Source of the DNA: Burhinus oedicnemus
Taxonomy: Eukaryota; Chordata; Aves; Charadriiformes; Burhinidae
Length of the DNA: 64,000 nt
Assembly (NCBI GenBank): GCA_008921705.1
Contig: VFFE01007646.1
Span: 131,533 to 195,532 of the forward strand
Reading direction: 5' to 3'
This document shows, one piece after another, positions 54,501 to 64,000 of the stretch (within the stretch, counting starts at the first letter, position 1; each line of letters starts with the position of its first letter). A program made the translations under genes and the position numbers. Below the pieces are notes generated by a model that was given only the letters and a program-made list of their open reading frames with translations, did no database searches and was not told the DNA's origin.

Positions 54501-55870
54501 CAGGTCTCACCTGCCTGGGGGGCGAGAAGAATGCTAAGGGGGGGGGAAAAAACCCAAAGTTAGAGAAATAAGCGAGCTTGGTTTTGGGCCAGGGCTTTCA
54601 AACCATCATATTTGAGGAATGAAAAGACAGATTTGATGCATCGGCGTAAAGCAGGCCTCTCATCCCTGCGGGACTCGCTGGGGGAGAGGAGTGGGGATAT
54701 TTATATTGTTAATGCTTTACCTGAGGCATCTTTTTCAAAAGACTCAGAAGATTAGCAGTAGTCCTAGCTCATTCCTACTTAGTTTTTGAAGAAGCCTTCC
54801 TGAAATGAGGACTGAAAATGTCACTGCTTTTGTTCTCCATGCTCAGTGTGAATGTACAAGGTCCCTCTTGCTCTGGTCTGTAACTGGTCTGGAGAGCAAT
54901 ACAAGTCCGTGTCTGGCTCCGTCCTTGGGCGCTCCAGTAGGTAATGGAAAATGGGCAAATGTGTCAGTCTGGGGGTATTGACATGGCAGGCGGATGCTGA
55001 GATGCCCTCTTTCACCTGCATGTGTTGAACGGGATGGTTATTTTCTGAGTTTAAGAACAGCGATTCTGCTAGACTTTTCTGTACAATTTTAAGGGAGAAA
55101 GGAGAGTGCGTGTTACAGGAATTTGGACGGAATGATTTGGGGAACTGAGCCTTGTCTTTCAAGGCAGATACGTATCATTAAGTAAACTGATGTTCGTGGT
55201 ACAGCTGATTACAAAGAATTCTGCTTTCAAAGGACGGTGCTGGCAATTATGCAAAGTAAAGCTCAAGTTAGTAATAGCATGCAGCTCAAATCAGTGGGAT
55301 ATTTTTGAAATGATGCCTTGTAGCTTTTGCAAAAGTCAAGCTAAAGTATTAATTCTGTTTTCATCCTAAAACCGTAGCATTTAGGGATGAGATTTCCCTG
55401 ACTTTGTATGAGAATCAGATCCGGATAGATAATTTGTGGAAACTTATTCATTGAATTTGGCCTCTTTGATTTGTTCAAACATCGGGTGTTTTTTCAGTTA
55501 CTTCTGTTTCTGGTGTCATTATCCCTGGCTGAGATTCAGGTATTTTTTTCTGCCACCCTTCCGAAATACAGGGAGCTTTTCCAGCTGTCTTTGGTCCCTA
55601 TTGGCTTTTTTTTTAATATCCTGTTTGGAGAACCAAGGCTTTTTAACGCTGTTTCAGTATAGCTCTTGACACCTAACACATTACCGAGTGAAGATAACCT
55701 TCGTATTAGCAGACAGCTTAAGACTTCAAGTCAGCCCCTAATCTCCAAAAAGATGGGAGGAAAAGTTGCAGGTATTTGTTGATGACATCCAAAATGTTGT
55801 TAAAGCAACAAATGTTTGTTACAATGTCCAGCCTGCTTAGAATCTTTAATAAGATTGTAGACTCATAGAA
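51537..55870. other. Intergenic region, nothing recognised
   Basis: G+C and CpG content rise from about 52.5 kb onward. T runs lie at 53529-53543 and 53962-53983. Short frames exist, the longest being 149 codons at 52393-52842, but none resembles a known protein. Confidence 0.5.
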
Positions 55871-56120
55871 ACAGTGATTGGAAAGTGGGTAGATTTAGAT
55901 TAGATATTAGGAAGAAATTCTTTACTGTGAGGGTGGTGAGACACTGCCCCAGGTTGACCAGAGAAGCTGTGGAGGCCCCATCCCTGGAGGTGTTCAAGGC
56001 CAGGTTGGATGGGGCTTTGAGGCACCTGGTCTAGTGGGAGGTGTCCCTGCCCATGGCAGGGGGTTGGAACTAGATGATCTTTAAGGTCCCTTCCAACCTA
56101 AACCACTCTACGACTGTATG
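55871..56120 (+). mobile_element. CR1 LINE copy 3, 3' fragment
   Basis: Plus-strand CR1 3' end: AAGAAATTCTTTACTGTGAG, then GGAGGTGTTCAAGGCCAGG, then TTGGAACTAGATGATCTTTA and CCCTTCCAACCTAAACCA. The degenerate tail ACTCTACGACTGTATG follows. The fragment covers only the end of the ORF and the 3' UTR. Confidence 0.9.
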
Positions 56121-56600
56121 AAAGCATCTGTAGAGATCATCTAGTCCAGCGTCCCTCTGTGAAAGTTGAAGTCGGCCTAAAGGCAGCACTTTTCTACAGC
56201 TGAGCCTTAAACGCTCTGCAGGATGGCCGCAACCTGCCGCGCTGCCCTCCTGGCTAGGAAGTGCTGCGTCTGTCCCAGCTGAGCACCCTACGCCCCAGCT
56301 CTTCCCACCCCACCACCCCGTTGTCGCTTGCCCCGGCCAGGAGGCGCCCGACCCCTCGGTGCTGGTAGCAGGCCCGCAGGAGCTGCGGTGCTGGGGGCTG
56401 CCCTGTTTGCCAGCCCGCACAGCCTGGTCCCTTCCCCTCCCCGAGGAGCTGGCGTGCCCCTTGCCCGCACCCTCTCGTAGCCTCTGCTGGCCTCTCCCAG
56501 TTCCTCACGCTCCTCTGGAACTGGGGGCCCAGCAGGTGACACACTACTCCAGGCATGGCCTCGCCGGAGCAGAGGACCGTAAGGCCTCGGTCTGCCGGCC
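56121..56600 (-). mobile_element. CR1 LINE copy 4, diverged
   Basis: On the plus strand it begins AGAGATCATCTAGTCCAGC (CR1 3' end in reverse). It ends with ACACTACTCCAGGCATGGCC and TCGCCGGAGCAGAGG, the counterpart of a block in CR1 copy 1 (near 16180-16220). The middle is diverged. It abuts copy 3 tail to tail. Confidence 0.75.
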
Positions 56601-57480
56601 AGGCTGGCTGCAGTGAAGAAATGGAAGATCGTCTTTAATCTACTTAAGCCAGGATCGAGCCATTTTTATGTTCAGCTGGCATTTCCAGAATTATGAGGCA
56701 CATATATTTGACTGTACATCATATTAATAGATCGCTACTGGTGGGAGTATTTAATATTCCGTGGATGCCTGGTCAGTCGCTCGACCTGCACGAGCGGAGA
56801 TGTACCCACACGGCACGAGAGGTGCTGGTCTGGAGAGGTGCGGAGCGCCCGCTCCTGGCCGACAGCCTGCTTTCCATCAGGCTAGCAAGTACGGGAAGAC
56901 TTAAATGTATCAAAATTATCTTTTTTTTTTTTTTTTCCTTTCAAATATTTCCAGTAAACTCTGATACTTGTGCGTAAGCTCCCAGTGTAGCCCCTTGCGG
57001 TGGCAGAGCGTAGGAGGTGTGGTGTGGCATGGCCCCTTCTGCGGGGCCCGTCCCTCCGCACGTACGCAGCCGGCAGGTTTCTGTGGGCTGGAATTGATGC
57101 CATCCCCATCGCGAATGTCACTGCCATGCCTGGTTCATCTGCAGCCTGGGATGAGGTCTCTGGTTTGGGGTTTTTTTTCCCCTCTTGTTTTCTGCCCCCC
57201 CCCCCCCCCCCACTTTGTACCTGCAGGTTGTGACAAATTGTAAATCTCTAAAAAAACATAGAAATAAATCGAGCTGTTCGTGTTGCTTTATGGTAACAAA
57301 AAAAAAAAATAAATCCTTTTTTCAGAGGAAAGGTCCTGATAAGCCACTTCAGGGTGAAGATAAAATTGGTTAACAGGACTCTTCATAGAGGAGAATAATA
57401 GCGATGAAGAAAATAACCTTCTTAAAGGATGCTCCAGGGTTTGTATTGAGAGAGCAGGGCTGAGGCTTCTCCACCCTGTT
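56601..57480. other. Intergenic, nothing recognised
   Basis: Mixed sequence with some CpGs at 57000-57110, a T run at 56921-56937 and a 17-C run at about 57195-57211. No gene was recognised. Confidence 0.45.
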
Positions 57481-57705
57481 TTACAGACTCCGGGTGGACT
57501 TCGTCTTCCCCCCGCGTCGCTCCAGCCCCCGGAGGTGTCGGAGGGCACGGTGAAGGGTGCGTGTGTCGGGGTCTGACCCATCCGGGAGCCCTGTTTTGAG
57601 TACGGAGTGCTGGATGCTCTTCCCTCCCGAGAGCAGCTCTGCAGCGAGCTCCAGCAGCCGGCGCCTCCGCGCAGGCTCTCGGCGGATGCGGGATTACCTC
57701 TGGGT
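57481..57705. promoter_or_regulatory. CpG-dense patch, possible promoter or enhancer
   Basis: Roughly twenty CpGs occur in about 220 bp, the densest cluster in the window. Frames across it on both strands are short and unlike known proteins. It could be a small CpG island belonging to a non-coding transcript. Confidence 0.35.
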
Positions 57706-59150
57706 TAATGAACAAAGTGGCAAGCGCTTTTGGAGCTGAAAGGAATTAATTGCTAGATTAAAATGGGCCGAGTTCTCTGTCTTAGGAAAATATTAATATG
57801 TTAAAATACTAAATTGCAGGAGCCTCTAATAGAAATAAAGGAGGCTGCAGAGTAGAAAGGTAAAACAGGAGATGTTTACGTGGTTTTAGTGCCTGAGAAA
57901 TTTGAGGACAGATTGTACTTTTCAATACTGTCAGGATGTGATTTACAGATATTCTGGTTTAGATGTGTAATGGAAAATATGTTTTAAGTGCTGGAGCGTC
58001 ACTGTGGTGAAGACTGCTGTACTTCCCACTGGAGAAAAGGTCAGGTAAGTGATGTTCGGCTCCTGGGGAGAGGACTTCATCGTTCTTACATTTGGCCAGA
58101 AATCTGGGGAAAAGAATACTTTTTGTTCAGCTTTAAGTGCAACATAAAGGTAGCTAAATTTATTCTAGGACCCGAAGCAGCCCAGAAGTGTAAGTTGTGG
58201 TGCATTATGCTGTGCAGATACTCTTTATCTCCCCTTATAGATCCTCCAGTAGCCTGGCAGACGCCTGTGCTTCCACAGAGAACAGTCATCCGCTCCAGCA
58301 GCGTGGTCATCTTGCTGGTTTTCAAGAGATACGTGGCCACCAGAAGGGCTCCCTTTAGAGACTCGAACCACAATACGAATTGCGCTCTCGCCATAATGCC
58401 TTCTGGGGAAGTACTGGGGCTTGTTTCAGGTCCTTGCAACACACGTTGTCGTGGATCAGCGGGGTTTGAACGCTGTCTGAGCTGGTTATTCCATTTCTGT
58501 CACAGGGATCATTCTCTCTTCCCCCGTTTCTCCTATAGGACCCTTCTCAAGGTAATAGTTAAAAGAAGAGATCCTCACCATAGTGGAGCAGTCTCTAGCT
58601 GGGGCTTTGGGAAGACGTTCTTACCGAATGATCAGAAAAATAATTATGTCCATCAACCTCTCTTGGGTTGTTTTCTGTACTAGCATGGCTTGCTGTGCCC
58701 TCTCAGTGGCCCTCCAGCTAGAAAGTAAATTCAAAGGTCTGAGTGTGTTCAGCAGGAATTTGGGATGGAAGTTCCACAGAAGCCAGTCATCCAACTTCCC
58801 ATTATTTTTCCCCAAATTTCCTTTTTTTTTTAGGTCTCTTGTCTGAATGGATTTGTCATGGCTGCAAAGCTTTTCAGCCTGGAAAATACTGATTTTTTAA
58901 TTTATTTATTTGTACAACCTCCCCCCTGTTGTGGTTGCCTGGCTTGGCAGTAGGGTAGATGCCTTGTGGGGGCAGGGCGGGGGGAGCACCCACCCTTGCC
59001 ACCAGCACCCGTCACCTTGGGCCCGACAGTGGCATCTCGAAGCAGCAGGCGCCGTGAAGTGGATACCAGTAAAGCATAAAAGCAGTAACACGAGAAACCA
59101 CATGGCTACTGCCATATATTAGACGATGACATAAGATGTACAGATATATC
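57706..59150. other. Intergenic; one long uncharacterised frame
   Basis: A 231-codon open frame lies on the plus strand at 57988-58683. It matches no family I recognise, has no visible domain, and overlaps a 118-codon frame on the other strand. I regard it as probably non-coding. Confidence 0.4.
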
Positions 59151-59210
59151 GTTTCATTAATAGCAGTTAACGCTTCATTAATAGCAGCTAACGTTTCATT
59201 AATAGCAGTT
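59151..59210. repeat. 21-bp tandem repeat, three copies
   Basis: Three near-identical 21-bp units, GTTTCATTAATAGCAGTTAA-like with single-base differences. It contains CATTAATAGCAG in each copy. Confidence 0.85.
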
Positions 59211-62200
59211 CTTTCCCGCCTTGGCTGTGAAACCGGCAGCCTACCCAAAGCGCTGTCCTCAGCTCTCTTACTGCCTTACTTCAACCTTTCTTCTGAAATC
59301 CTTACAGCTTCTTAACTCGTTAAACGTTTGCACAATAAATTGTCAAACATGTTCTTGGCATAGTGAGAGACAAAACAAAAACCAACACTATTTTTATTTG
59401 AAATTTGAATAGTTTTAAACTGGAATTTATTTGACTTCACGTTCAGCTCCTGAGCTGGTGTCAGGACACAGGTAATGCCGACTCCTGCACCAATTAGGAC
59501 TAATTGGTGTCACTTAAAAAGGAATTTAGGATCTATCAAATTTGACATGCTTTCCACCAAATAATGAATGTTTCTGTCTCCACCCTCTGTCAGTGGTAGC
59601 CGAAGTCTCCTTGGTGCTGTAGATGGATTTGTTTTAAGCCAGGCTAAAACTCTGTGGGCTCTTCTTCCAATCAGCGAGGCATCGTCACAGCAATGAAAAG
59701 AAATGTCAGAGGAAGCGGGAGCAAACCCCTCTTCTTTCTTGAGGAATGATCATAAAACCTTGGATGAGTCGGTTTTCCTTGCCTCCATTTTACACTTCAC
59801 GTAACCGGCTCCGTAAGCCTGATTGATGTTCTGCAGCGTCTCTTCAGTGCCGCTCTGCGGAGCGTTGTGGCCGTGGGAACTGAGTCGGTGGCTCAGCATC
59901 CGTGTGCTCCTGGGGACCAGCGCCGAGGAGGGGGGGTCTGGGCTGGGCAGCCGTGGAGGAGAGAGAGCAGCTTAATGGAGATGGACCAGGAGTGACTGGT
60001 GAGCTGTGGCAGCATGGGAATGGGTGTCATCTTCATCAGCGGTGGAAACTGGGGCCCAGGAGAACTTCTGCGGTGGCCGAGGGAGGACGGCTCTGCGGGT
60101 GGGCCCTCGCTCCGGGGGAGGCTGGAGCTTTATCTGCTCCTTATTGTCCTCCTTGACAGGATGTGCGAGACAGCGGTAGTGCTCCAGGAAGGGCTTGTGT
60201 TGGAGGCTTTCTGTATAGATGAATTCTCACCACCTCGTCATGTCAAATTCGGAGATGGAGAGGCTTCTGCATATCTTGTATTAAGAGATGCCGTGGGTTA
60301 AGCAGGGCAGTTCCTCACAGCGGGACGTTAAAGGTTCTGCAGTGCTCTGTGTGCAGCAGAGATGGACGTGCTGGAGGGGAGGGGTGGGGGTTCGAACTTC
60401 TCCTGGGAGTGGTTCCATGGGCTGTCTCGGTGGAACCACAGGTCTGGAACTGCCCCCTCCTACACCAGGTAGAGCATTTCTGTGTGGGAACTGTGGATGT
60501 GAACATCTGGAGACTCACGCGGGCAGAGGGTTGGGTACTTGCTCAGCAGGTGATGTCGGCTGCTTGATAAGCTCCAAAGTGGAATTTTAGCAAAAACGGG
60601 ATCCTCTGTCACTGCAACTGCTCGACAGAAGGCTGAGCTGCAGGGACCGCCGAGCAGGTGTCTGACTTACAGACGTCTTCTCTGGTGCCAGAACGGTGTC
60701 TAAGCCATTGGACAAATTTGCTGGAATCGGTATAGTATCTTGCAGTATTGGTGAAGTCTGTGATTCTCTGCAAGGCTGATGGAAGCCACATGGAGCCTCT
60801 CAGCTAAATTGTCATTTCCCAATCATCTCTTTCAGTGTATCACAGAAGACCACCTTCTACAACTTTGAAAAGTTTACGTGCAAATCAAAGTCACCCTTCC
60901 TCTTGAACAAGTGCTGCGTACACACATCTGAATAACGCAGCGTCTCCCCGCTGAGCAGAACACAGATCTTCTAAATTTGGGTTTTGTTTCACAATGCCTG
61001 GGCACATCCGTACAAAAGCAGCGTCACGCAATGGCACCCAGGGCCCTCCATGGACAGGAGGAGATGCCACGGCCCCCTGCTAGTGGCTTCCCAACTCCTG
61101 GGAGCCCACCTACCTGGAGGCAGTGATGTGCCAGAGCTGCACGACCTCAGGACAGATGGACAAGAAACAGGGGGTGAGAGAAGGAGGACAGTAGCAGATT
61201 CACCTACCAATTGGCTTGGTTCATTTAGGAGCCTTTGGACTCCTCTTTTTTTTTCTGGTTTTCTGCAGCACAGTGGAGCTCTGTGTTCATCTTATGTCCA
61301 TAAATGAAGGTGGGGAGTGCTATAGGTTGTACAGGGCGTCCACCTAAAAAACCAATGTGATACGAAGTGTGAGACGGTGGGGTGAGCTGTGGGCTGGGCT
61401 GTGCGGTCATGGTGAGCTGGAGTCTCTTGTACTTGCGTTTGGGGGGACAGACCTGGAAGTGGAGAAGAGGAGGGATGGGAACCAAGTGAGATACAGATTA
61501 GGACAAAAAAAACCCCCAAAAACATAAGAGGGGGGGAAAACAAGAGAAGTTTGTTAATAGCAGTCAAGCTGGTTATCTAGCAATTAGGAGGACTTGCGCA
61601 TGTCCCAGGAAAAGAAGCCATTAAGGACAATGGACCTGCCAGCAAGTGGAGAGAGATGCGGTTGAGGAGGAAGCTGCCGGTACTGCTCTGTAAAATCTGG
61701 GCTTTGAAGGAAACTTGAGCGTTGGGTGGAAAATCTGAAGTCACTAAAATGGAAAGGAAGAGGAAGTCGCAGAGTTACGCAGGAGGCAAAAAGCTCTGCA
61801 GAAACCTGATCGTTGGTGCCGAGCCAGCGGGAGCCCTGCTCAGGTAGGTGAAGGCAGGAGAGGCAGCTCCTGCCTGCACGAGGACGGGCATCTTTGCCCG
61901 GGAAAGCTTCCCCCGGCAGCGGGGCTGTAGTGCTCATCACGGTTGGTCTCTTGCAGCTTTTTGAAGCTCTTCCATCACAAAATCCCACGTGTAGCAGATG
62001 AAAGAGAGGAGCCCTGTCTCGCTGGTTGTGGGTCTTAGTCCAAACCCCAGCGGGCGAGAGAAAAGCTTGTCCGATGAAGGTACCAGGCTCTGGCTCCACG
62101 CCAGGCTCGCAGCCCCCGAGTGCTCTGTGATCCCAGAGATGAATGCTCAGCCCTTCCCCAAGCGCGAAATGTGTTTGCTGGCGATGCGGGGTCCATGGGC

Positions 62201-64000
62201 ACAGCCCCTCCTGCCAGCGAGCGTGGCTGGCTTGAGCCTCCCCCCGCCTGCGGAGCCGTTCCCAGGAGGTCCCCGGGCGCTGGTGGAGCGAAGGGTGGTG
62301 ATGGCAGATGGCCCCAGTCCCACAACCAGAGGGCTGTGGGCAGGCAGCTGAGACCTGGGTGGAAACCAGAGCTTTCCAGGGTGCGGGGCTTGCAGCAGGA
62401 GGGGCTTGTGCCCCCCCCCCCCCTTTGCAGCATCTCTTGGCTCCTGCTCATCCTCTTTGCTCTTCCACGCAGGCACAGGCGGCCTCCGCCTCTGCGAAAC
62501 CCTGAAACCTGTAGCGAGCTGTGCCAACCGCCAAGAGCTGAGGAGACCATATCGTTGCGGGATTGGCAGGGTTTATTGATCTGCTTAAAATGCAAGTGCA
62601 TATGGGAACATGGGAACCCTGAGAGGGTGATGATAGGAGCCGCGATGTTTTCTCCGAAGCAGCACAAACCATAGATTAGCACAAATCAAATGCTAAATTT
62701 TGGCTGCCTGATTTCATGACATCAGATAAGGAATCCATCTTGTATCTAAATGAATGGTTTTATCCTTCTGGATTAAGCATAATGCGGCACATAATGTCAT
62801 ACCTGCTGTTTCACAGTGAGGTCAATCAGACCTTTCCTTGGTGCCACAGGGCACTGAGCGGGAGCTCAGAGGTTTGTTCTGCGGGATACGGGTGCCTTGG
62901 CCGCCTCCTCATCCCTGTGCTGGGAGTGGGGAAAGGACTTGACTCCGCTGTGCTGAGGGTGCTGCTGCTTCCTCCAGGTACAAGGAAAAAAAGAAAAGAA
63001 ACCCCTAATAAAATGAGCAGCTTTTTTTTTTTTTTTCCTTTTTTAACAAAAGAAGTGACATGATTAAAAAATTGATTTGGTGAAATACCTCCAGCCCAGC
63101 AGTTGGGTCTGTCTTTGTTGGGAAGAAGAAGAGTGGTTTCTCTCCCTGCCAGCATCCCGCTGTTCCCACAGGCTCCCGGGGGGCGAGGGCCCATCGATGC
63201 TCTCGCAGCCGGACCCAGTGCTGCGTGCCCTTGGAACATGGGGAACACCACCCAGCCGGCTGCTCTCCGTTTCCAACCCGCCCCACGGGAGGCAGGATGA
63301 AGGATTTAAGTCTGTCTTGAGGAGCGGGCTGCAGGTTGGTGGAAGAAAGGCTTCGAGTGGGGAAGGCTGGAGGGTGCAGTTCCCAGGGCCCCGTATTTGG
63401 TGGGGACAGGCAGGTCAGTCCCCACCACGTACCTCTTGGCACTCGTACTCTTCTGAGCTGGACTCTGTCCTACAGGTGTCCGTCTGTCCATCCTACAGAC
63501 ATCTGTCCTACTTTTCGTGTCCCGGAGCCTGGATGTGAATATTCCCACCAGTATGGAAAGGTTTCGTGGCCTTTCCTGACAGTTCTGGGAGAGGGAGGAA
63601 AAACGCTGTGTTAACTTTTGGGGCAAAAAAGTTTCTTCCTTGTTAGGGGGTTCTGCAGCCTGTCAGGCGCCTGAGTAAAAGTTTATTCTGGTGAACTGCT
63701 CATGCTGCATCTCTGCAATCAAACTGAAGTGGTTTGAGCTGGGTCACTAATAAAAAAACAGCTATTTGCATTTCTGTTTCAAAATGGGTTCAAAGCCCCA
63801 GGCACAAGAGATGGCACTTGGTGAGCGATTACTGCGTTTCGTCGCTTGGCACGTGACTCACGTCTGTCTGGTGCTTTGATGCCGGATCTCCAAAAAGACC
63901 CAGAACTCGCCTGGGGATGGGTTTTAAAAGTGCATCATCTAATTCCAGTACAAAGCAGATGAACAGTCTTATAAACGTGATCAGTCATTCATGTGCTTAA
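59211..64000. other. Intergenic region, nothing recognised
   Basis: G+C-richer DNA with short C and T runs (62410-62423, 63022-63036). Overlapping frames of up to 215 codons occur on both strands around 61.6-62.7 kb. None shows a recognisable domain, and frames of this length are expected by chance where G+C is high. No repeat family was recognised. Confidence 0.45.

Noticed and set aside
58340..58400. tRNA-like B-box (GGTTCGAGTC) on the minus strand
   Set aside because: The only A-box-like sequence is about 24 nt away, too close for a tRNA or tRNA-derived SINE, and no cloverleaf is apparent.
62035..62682. 215-codon minus-strand frame and overlapping frames on the plus strand
   Set aside because: Several overlapping frames are open on both strands in G+C-rich DNA, with no domain or splice structure. 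Chance is the simplest explanation.

Overview
This is 64 kb of vertebrate nuclear DNA, almost certainly from a bird. The introns and flanks carry antisense fragments of CR1 LINEs ending in the typical 8-bp tail repeats (ATTCTATG-like), and no SINE or L1 background is visible. One protein-coding gene explains most of the window: STAG2 (cohesin subunit SA2), on the + strand. It runs from a start codon at 7724 to a stop at 48003, in 32 coding exons that I joined by reading frame and GT/AG borders. The spliced product is 1,231 residues as sequenced. One 93-nt exon, known in vertebrate STAG proteins, is not present between 32815 and 34569. That intron holds a 20-N assembly gap, so the complete bird protein is probably about 1,262 residues.

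Layout. 1-7698: upstream DNA with a 67-T tract and a CpG-rich patch (about 1194-1340) that may be a promoter; no 5' untranslated exon can be fixed with certainty. 7699-48003: STAG2 coding exons and introns. Intron 5 and intron 29 each hold a 2.1-2.2 kb CR1 fragment with reverse-transcriptase coding sequence, both antisense to the gene. Intron 12 holds a perfect 24-bp minisatellite. Intron 18 holds an old CR1/L3-like relic. Several introns hold G/T-rich low-complexity tracts, all with G and T on the coding strand. 48004 to about 50125: a 2.1 kb 3' UTR with several AATAAA signals. 50126-64000: intergenic DNA with a second 20-N gap, a tail-to-tail pair of old CR1 pieces, a short 21-bp tandem repeat, a CpG-dense patch near 57.5-57.7 kb, and no recognisable gene.

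The encoded protein binds RAD21 in the cohesin ring and gives cohesin its DNA, CTCF and shugoshin contacts. The residues matching human Tyr331, Trp334 and Phe371 of the conserved surface that docks CTCF are intact, here at 330, 333 and 370. The shift of one reflects a one-residue deletion near the N-terminus. The alternatively spliced 37/38-residue C-terminal exon is also present. I found no bacterial-type system, CRISPR array, viral gene or clearly new gene. The most useful leads are the exon missing at the assembly gap, the intron 12 minisatellite, and the two CpG-rich patches.
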